Below are positions 61,349-64,000 of a stretch of 64,000 bases of DNA, piece after piece (position 1 is the stretch's first letter; every line of letters starts with the position of its first letter). Source of the DNA: an uncultured Muribaculaceae bacterium (lineage in GTDB: Bacteria; Bacteroidota; Bacteroidia; Bacteroidales; Muribaculaceae); NCBI GenBank assembly GCA_944321865.1, contig CALUMZ010000004.1, forward strand, positions 18,338 to 82,337, written 5' to 3'. Made by a program: the position numbers and the translations under genes. Under the pieces are notes generated by a model. It made no database searches. It saw nothing but the letters and a program-made list of their open reading frames with translations, and was not told the origin of the DNA.

Positions 61349-61819
61349 CTAAAATTCCTCGAAGCTAAGCGGCAATAATGCCCGTATTCCATTGATGCGG
61401 TATACCTTATGCCTGCCACATAGCAAAATTTCTATTGGTTGTTTCCCCAGTTTCTCATATTCCAGAATGGCTTGCCGGCACACGCCGCAGGGAGCCGTAG
61501 GCTCTTCGACAAAATCGCCCTTCTGCCACGCAGTTATTGCAAGACGCACAAAACGCACCCCCGGATAGCGCGATGCCGCATAGAAAATTGCCGACCGCTC
61601 GGCACATGTCCCGGCCGGGAATGAAGCATTTTCTTGATTGGCACCGGTAACAACCTCCCCGTTTTCAAGCAACAAGGCTGCACCGACATGGAAATTGCTA
61701 TACGGCGTATAGGCCCGGAATGTGGCATCTTTCGCCATTTCTACCAATTTTTTGTCATCTTCACCGAGTTCATTATAAGAGCAAACTCTTATCTTTGTAT
61801 TCAAAATCATTTCTTCCAT
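61349..61819 (-). CDS. cdd: Cytidine deaminase
   Basis: 156 residues if translation starts at the ATG complementary to 61819 (an alternative Met at 61810). The frame is open much further upstream, but those codons antisense the glucosaminidase gene and are not credible. The tetrameric cytidine deaminase motifs are in place: HVGAALLLENGEVVTGANQE, TCAERSA with the first zinc Cys and the catalytic Glu, and PTAPCGVCRQ with the other two zinc Cys. It deaminates cytidine to uridine (EC 3.5.4.5) in pyrimidine salvage. The start codon shares the CATG at 61817-61820 with the opposite gene. Confidence 0.92.
   Translation of the reverse strand: MEEMILNTKIRVCSYNELGEDDKKLVEMAKDATFRAYTPYSNFHVGAALLLENGEVVTGANQENASFPAGTCAERSAIFYAASRYPGVRFVRLAITAWQKGDFVEEPTAPCGVCRQAILEYEKLGKQPIEILLCGRHKVYRINGIRALLPLSFEEF
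61790..61797 (+). promoter_or_regulatory. -7 box for the glucosaminidase gene
   Basis: TATCTTTG fits TAnnTTTG, 20 bases before the ATG at 61818. It lies inside the 5' end of the cdd gene on the other strand. No strong -33 element. Confidence 0.5.
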
Positions 61820-62813
61820 GCCACAACAGAGTTTATGCAAATATATCCATAATTTTTGGAAATACAAGTTGTTGATTGCGATTGTTTGCATCGCTTCAGG
61901 GTCATTGGCTGCCCAAGGCAAGTCGGCGGCATATCTTGAATATATCGACACGTACCGCCACATAGCAATCCTGCACCAACAACAATACGGCATACCGGCA
62001 AGCATAACACTTGCGCAAGGCCTGCTCGAAAGCCGCGCCGGCCGCAGCCGCCTTGCCACGCAAGGCAACAATCACTTCGGCATCAAGTGCCACGGGAAAA
62101 GGTGGAACGGAGGAAAGATTTATGCCAATGACGACGCTCCCAACGAATGCTTCCGCAGTTATCGCTCGGCCGACGACTCGTTTGAAGACCATGCCCGCTT
62201 TTTGAAACAGAAACGCTATGCTCCCCTGTTCAAGTTGAAAATCACCGACTATAAAGGCTGGGCACGAACATTGCGCCAATGTGGGTATGCCACCGACAAA
62301 CGCTATGCCGACAAATTGATAGAAATAATAGAAACATACGAACTTTACCGCTACGACACAGGCCAACCCATCATAGCGAAACCAAAGCATCTCGAAGGCG
62401 ACGAGTCGCTTGAACACTCTATCGACAGCGAAATATATAATGAAATAACTGCCGTACACGATATTGTAAAACGCAACGAGTTGTATTGCGTGATAGCAAA
62501 AGAGGGAGACACATACGCCGAAATAGCCAAGGAATTTAGCATGAAGGCGCGCAAGCTCGCATCGTTCAACGACAAGGGCTGGCGGCAACGCAACGAGCAG
62601 ATACCTGCCGGAAGCATCGTCTACATCGAGGAAAAGGGAGAAACCGCCGGAAGCTCGTCGCCAAGCATATACACCACCCGGACAGGCGATACGGTATACT
62701 CCATATCCCAACGGTTCGGAATAAAACTGAAGTCACTGTGCAAAATGAACCGCTTGTCGACAGGCAACGCACACCGCTCGCTCAAACCCGGCTTGACGCT
62801 ACGCCTGCGATAG
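61818..62813 (+). CDS. Glucosaminidase-type peptidoglycan hydrolase with LysM domains
   Basis: 331 residues. Membrane-anchoring or signal segment (LLIAIVCIASGSLAAQGKSA), then a GH73 glucosaminidase domain: YGIPASITLAQGLLESRAGR, SRLATQGNNHFGIKCHG, CFRSYRSADDSFEDHARFLK (catalytic Glu in the GLLES motif), and YADKLIEIIETYELYRYDTG. Two LysM-like repeats follow (YCVIAKEGDTYAEIAKEFSM and YTTRTGDTVYSISQRFGIKL), which bind peptidoglycan. It should cut GlcNAc-MurNAc bonds of the cell wall in the periplasm, in growth or separation. Closed by a strong terminator. Confidence 0.92.
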   Translation: MPQQSLCKYIHNFWKYKLLIAIVCIASGSLAAQGKSAAYLEYIDTYRHIAILHQQQYGIPASITLAQGLLESRAGRSRLATQGNNHFGIKCHGKRWNGGKIYANDDAPNECFRSYRSADDSFEDHARFLKQKRYAPLFKLKITDYKGWARTLRQCGYATDKRYADKLIEIIETYELYRYDTGQPIIAKPKHLEGDESLEHSIDSEIYNEITAVHDIVKRNELYCVIAKEGDTYAEIAKEFSMKARKLASFNDKGWRQRNEQIPAGSIVYIEEKGETAGSSSPSIYTTRTGDTVYSISQRFGIKLKSLCKMNRLSTGNAHRSLKPGLTLRLR

Positions 62814-62831
62814 TAAAGCGCACCAAAACAT

Positions 62832-62872
62832 AAGCCGCACCACCCGGGACAATGCCGGGGGTGCGGCTTTTT
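62832..62872 (+). terminator. Terminator after the glucosaminidase gene
   Basis: AAGCCGCACC (62832-62841) pairs with GGTGCGGCTT (62860-62869), with an inner CCCGG/CCGGG stem and TTTT tail. Confidence 0.85.
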
Positions 62873-62876
62873 AACT

Positions 62877-62947
62877 AAGAACCTGCTTAAATTTTGCGAA
62901 GTTTTGAATTTTGCAAGTTATTTTAAGCAAAATTTAAACAGGCTCTT
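62877..62947 (-). repeat. 21-base imperfect inverted repeat at the end of amt
   Basis: AAGAACCTGCTTAAATTTTG with C (62877-62897) is the complement of 62927-62947 apart from two positions. The right arm covers the amt stop codon. The AT-rich arms and lack of a T tract fit a mobile-element end or a processing hairpin as well as a terminator. Confidence 0.55.
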
Positions 62948-64000
62948 AATTTTCCGAAACCGATTTCATCCATTCTTCCTCCGAGGGGACCTCTTCGGCT
63001 ATTTCGGTGTTGGCAAAGTCACCGCCATACTGCTCGTCGTGCTGCGAGCGGTCGAGCCCGATGCGCTCGCTGCGCTTCGACACACGCATGTGCACCATCT
63101 TATTGGTTACCCAGTAGAGTGCATAACTCATCACAAACGTGTAGCCAAATACAATGGCAACGGCAGCCACGTGGTTGAGGAAAAATTGCAAGCGCGACAC
63201 CTCGCCCCCTTCGGGGAAGAAGTAGGAATAGGTGAACACTCCTGTCAGTAAAGTGCCTACAATGCCGCCAAGTCCGTGGGTGGGGAACACGTCGAGCGCA
63301 TCGTCAAAAAGGTGCTTCTTGGCCTTATAAGTGACAGCGAAGTTGCACACAATGGTGGTTACAAACGAGATAAAGAAACTTTGCCCCACTGTCACCCAAC
63401 CGGCACTCGGCGTGATGGCCACCAAGCCCACCACTGCGCCGATGGCTGCACCCATGGCCGATGGACGGCGACCCAGCAGGCAGTCGAGAAACACCCACGT
63501 AACCATGGCCGTGGCGGCGGCAGTGTTGGTATTGAGGAATGCCGATATGGCCACTCCGTCGGCTGCAAGCGACGAGCCGCCGTTGAAACCAAACCACCCG
63601 AGCCACAGCAGCGCGGCTCCGAGCAGCACAAACGGGATATTGGCGGCTTTTCCCTCCTCACTGGTGCGCTTGCCAAGGAACAACGCCCCCACAAGGGCGG
63701 CCACACCCGACGCGGCATGCACCACTATGCCACCTGCAAAGTCGTGGACGTGCATCTTGGCAAAAATCCCCTCGGGGTGCCACGTCCAGTGGGCAAGCGG
63801 GCAGTAAACCACTATCACCCACAGCATCATAAAGATTAGGTAGCCCGAGAACTTGACCCGCTCGGCAAACGAGCCGGTGATGAGCGACGGGGTGATGATT
63901 GCAAACTTCATTTGAAACAGGGCAAACAGAGCCAGTGGTATGGTAGTCACGGCCATGTCTTGCTGCGTGAGACCGGCAACGCTGCCCGACGGCATCAAAT
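62946..64000 (-). CDS. amt: Ammonium transporter Amt, partial at its N-terminus
   Basis: At least 350 residues; the gene runs off the right edge, so roughly the first 60-90 residues are missing. Many membrane helices of the Amt/Rh family, with the hallmark segments: LITGSFAERVKFSGYLIFMM, HDFAGGIVVHAASG (first pore His), FGFNGGSSLAADGVAISAFL, and DVFPTHGLGGIVGTLLTG (second pore His). It conducts ammonium/ammonia across the inner membrane. The cytoplasmic tail is long and acidic (about 60 residues, ending EEEWMKSVSEN). No P-II (glnK) gene is visible downstream in transcription, so any such partner would be off the window. Confidence 0.93.
   Translation of the reverse strand, partial: LMPSGSVAGLTQQDMAVTTIPLALFALFQMKFAIITPSLITGSFAERVKFSGYLIFMMLWVIVVYCPLAHWTWHPEGIFAKMHVHDFAGGIVVHAASGVAALVGALFLGKRTSEEGKAANIPFVLLGAALLWLGWFGFNGGSSLAADGVAISAFLNTNTAAATAMVTWVFLDCLLGRRPSAMGAAIGAVVGLVAITPSAGWVTVGQSFFISFVTTIVCNFAVTYKAKKHLFDDALDVFPTHGLGGIVGTLLTGVFTYSYFFPEGGEVSRLQFFLNHVAAVAIVFGYTFVMSYALYWVTNKMVHMRVSKRSERIGLDRSQHDEQYGGDFANTEIAEEVPSEEEWMKSVSEN

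Noticed and set aside
61820..62071. Upstream extension of the cytidine deaminase frame
   Set aside because: The extra 84 codons are antisense to the glucosaminidase gene and have no family similarity; the family start fits the ATG at 61819 or 61810.
1..64000. CRISPR arrays, tRNA, rRNA or insertion sequences
   Set aside because: No regularly spaced direct repeats, no cloverleaf with a recognisable T-loop, no rRNA-like stretch and no transposase-like frame were seen by eye; short or divergent elements could still be missed.

Overview
The window looks like a chromosomal segment of a Bacteroidales bacterium, most likely a Muribaculaceae-type gut commensal (inference). The signs are the Bacteroidetes promoter pattern (TTTG near -33, then TAnnTTTG near -7) ahead of many genes, near absence of Shine-Dalgarno sites, many MKK...C lipoproteins, and lineage families such as NigD-like, DUF4954, DUF4838, DUF3467 and NamZ. 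No rRNA, tRNA, CRISPR array or intact insertion sequence was seen.

Layout. 1-4.4 kb: accessory lipoprotein cluster (a WG-repeat lipoprotein and a duplicated small lipoprotein flanking a PH-like/membrane pair). 4.4-8.7 kb (minus): an apparently active Ser/Thr kinase behind a hybrid histidine-kinase-like protein that has lost both its phospho-His and its phospho-Asp. 9-14 kb (plus): a 1406-residue protein joining a methyltransferase-like domain to a catalytically dead RecQ-like helicase, overlapping a coiled-coil tail-anchored protein. 14-21 kb: housekeeping (SDR, YjbR, PpiD-like foldase, SufE, POT transporter, DUF418). 21-26 kb (minus): a secreted TPR-CHAT protease-like giant and a small secreted partner. 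26.5-29.7 kb (minus): prolyl oligopeptidase and a glutaminyl-cyclase-like M28 protein, both predicted lipoproteins. 30-32 kb: an isolated two-gene unit encoding an SU10/HK97-like capsid protein that carries a lipoprotein-type signal. 32-37 kb: DUF4954, RNase Z and a complete EcoRV-type restriction-modification pair. 37-47.7 kb: an ECF sigma unit, an RluA synthase, TcdA, a LolD-like ATPase, NigD-like, CysS, a structured RNA, and DnaX. 47.7-59.7 kb: one long minus-strand block holding a synthase-dependent polysaccharide module (HEAT membrane protein, GT2 synthase, TPR/YaiO-like outer-membrane barrel, DUF4838, DUF1573), then a NamZ/symporter peptidoglycan-salvage pair and a WYL regulator. 60-64 kb: a degenerate glycerate-kinase-like protein, cytidine deaminase, a LysM glucosaminidase and a partial ammonium transporter.

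The strongest candidates for undescribed biology are the lipoprotein-tagged orphan capsid unit (30.0-32.1 kb), the dead MTase-RecQ giant with its membrane partner (9.0-14.0 kb), the Ser/Thr kinase paired with a pseudo-hybrid histidine kinase (4.4-8.7 kb), the secreted CHAT pair (21.2-26.3 kb) and the structured RNA before dnaX (45.6-45.8 kb). Conserved enzyme folds without their catalytic residues recur across this segment. All calls come from reading the sequence; no database search or folding program was run.
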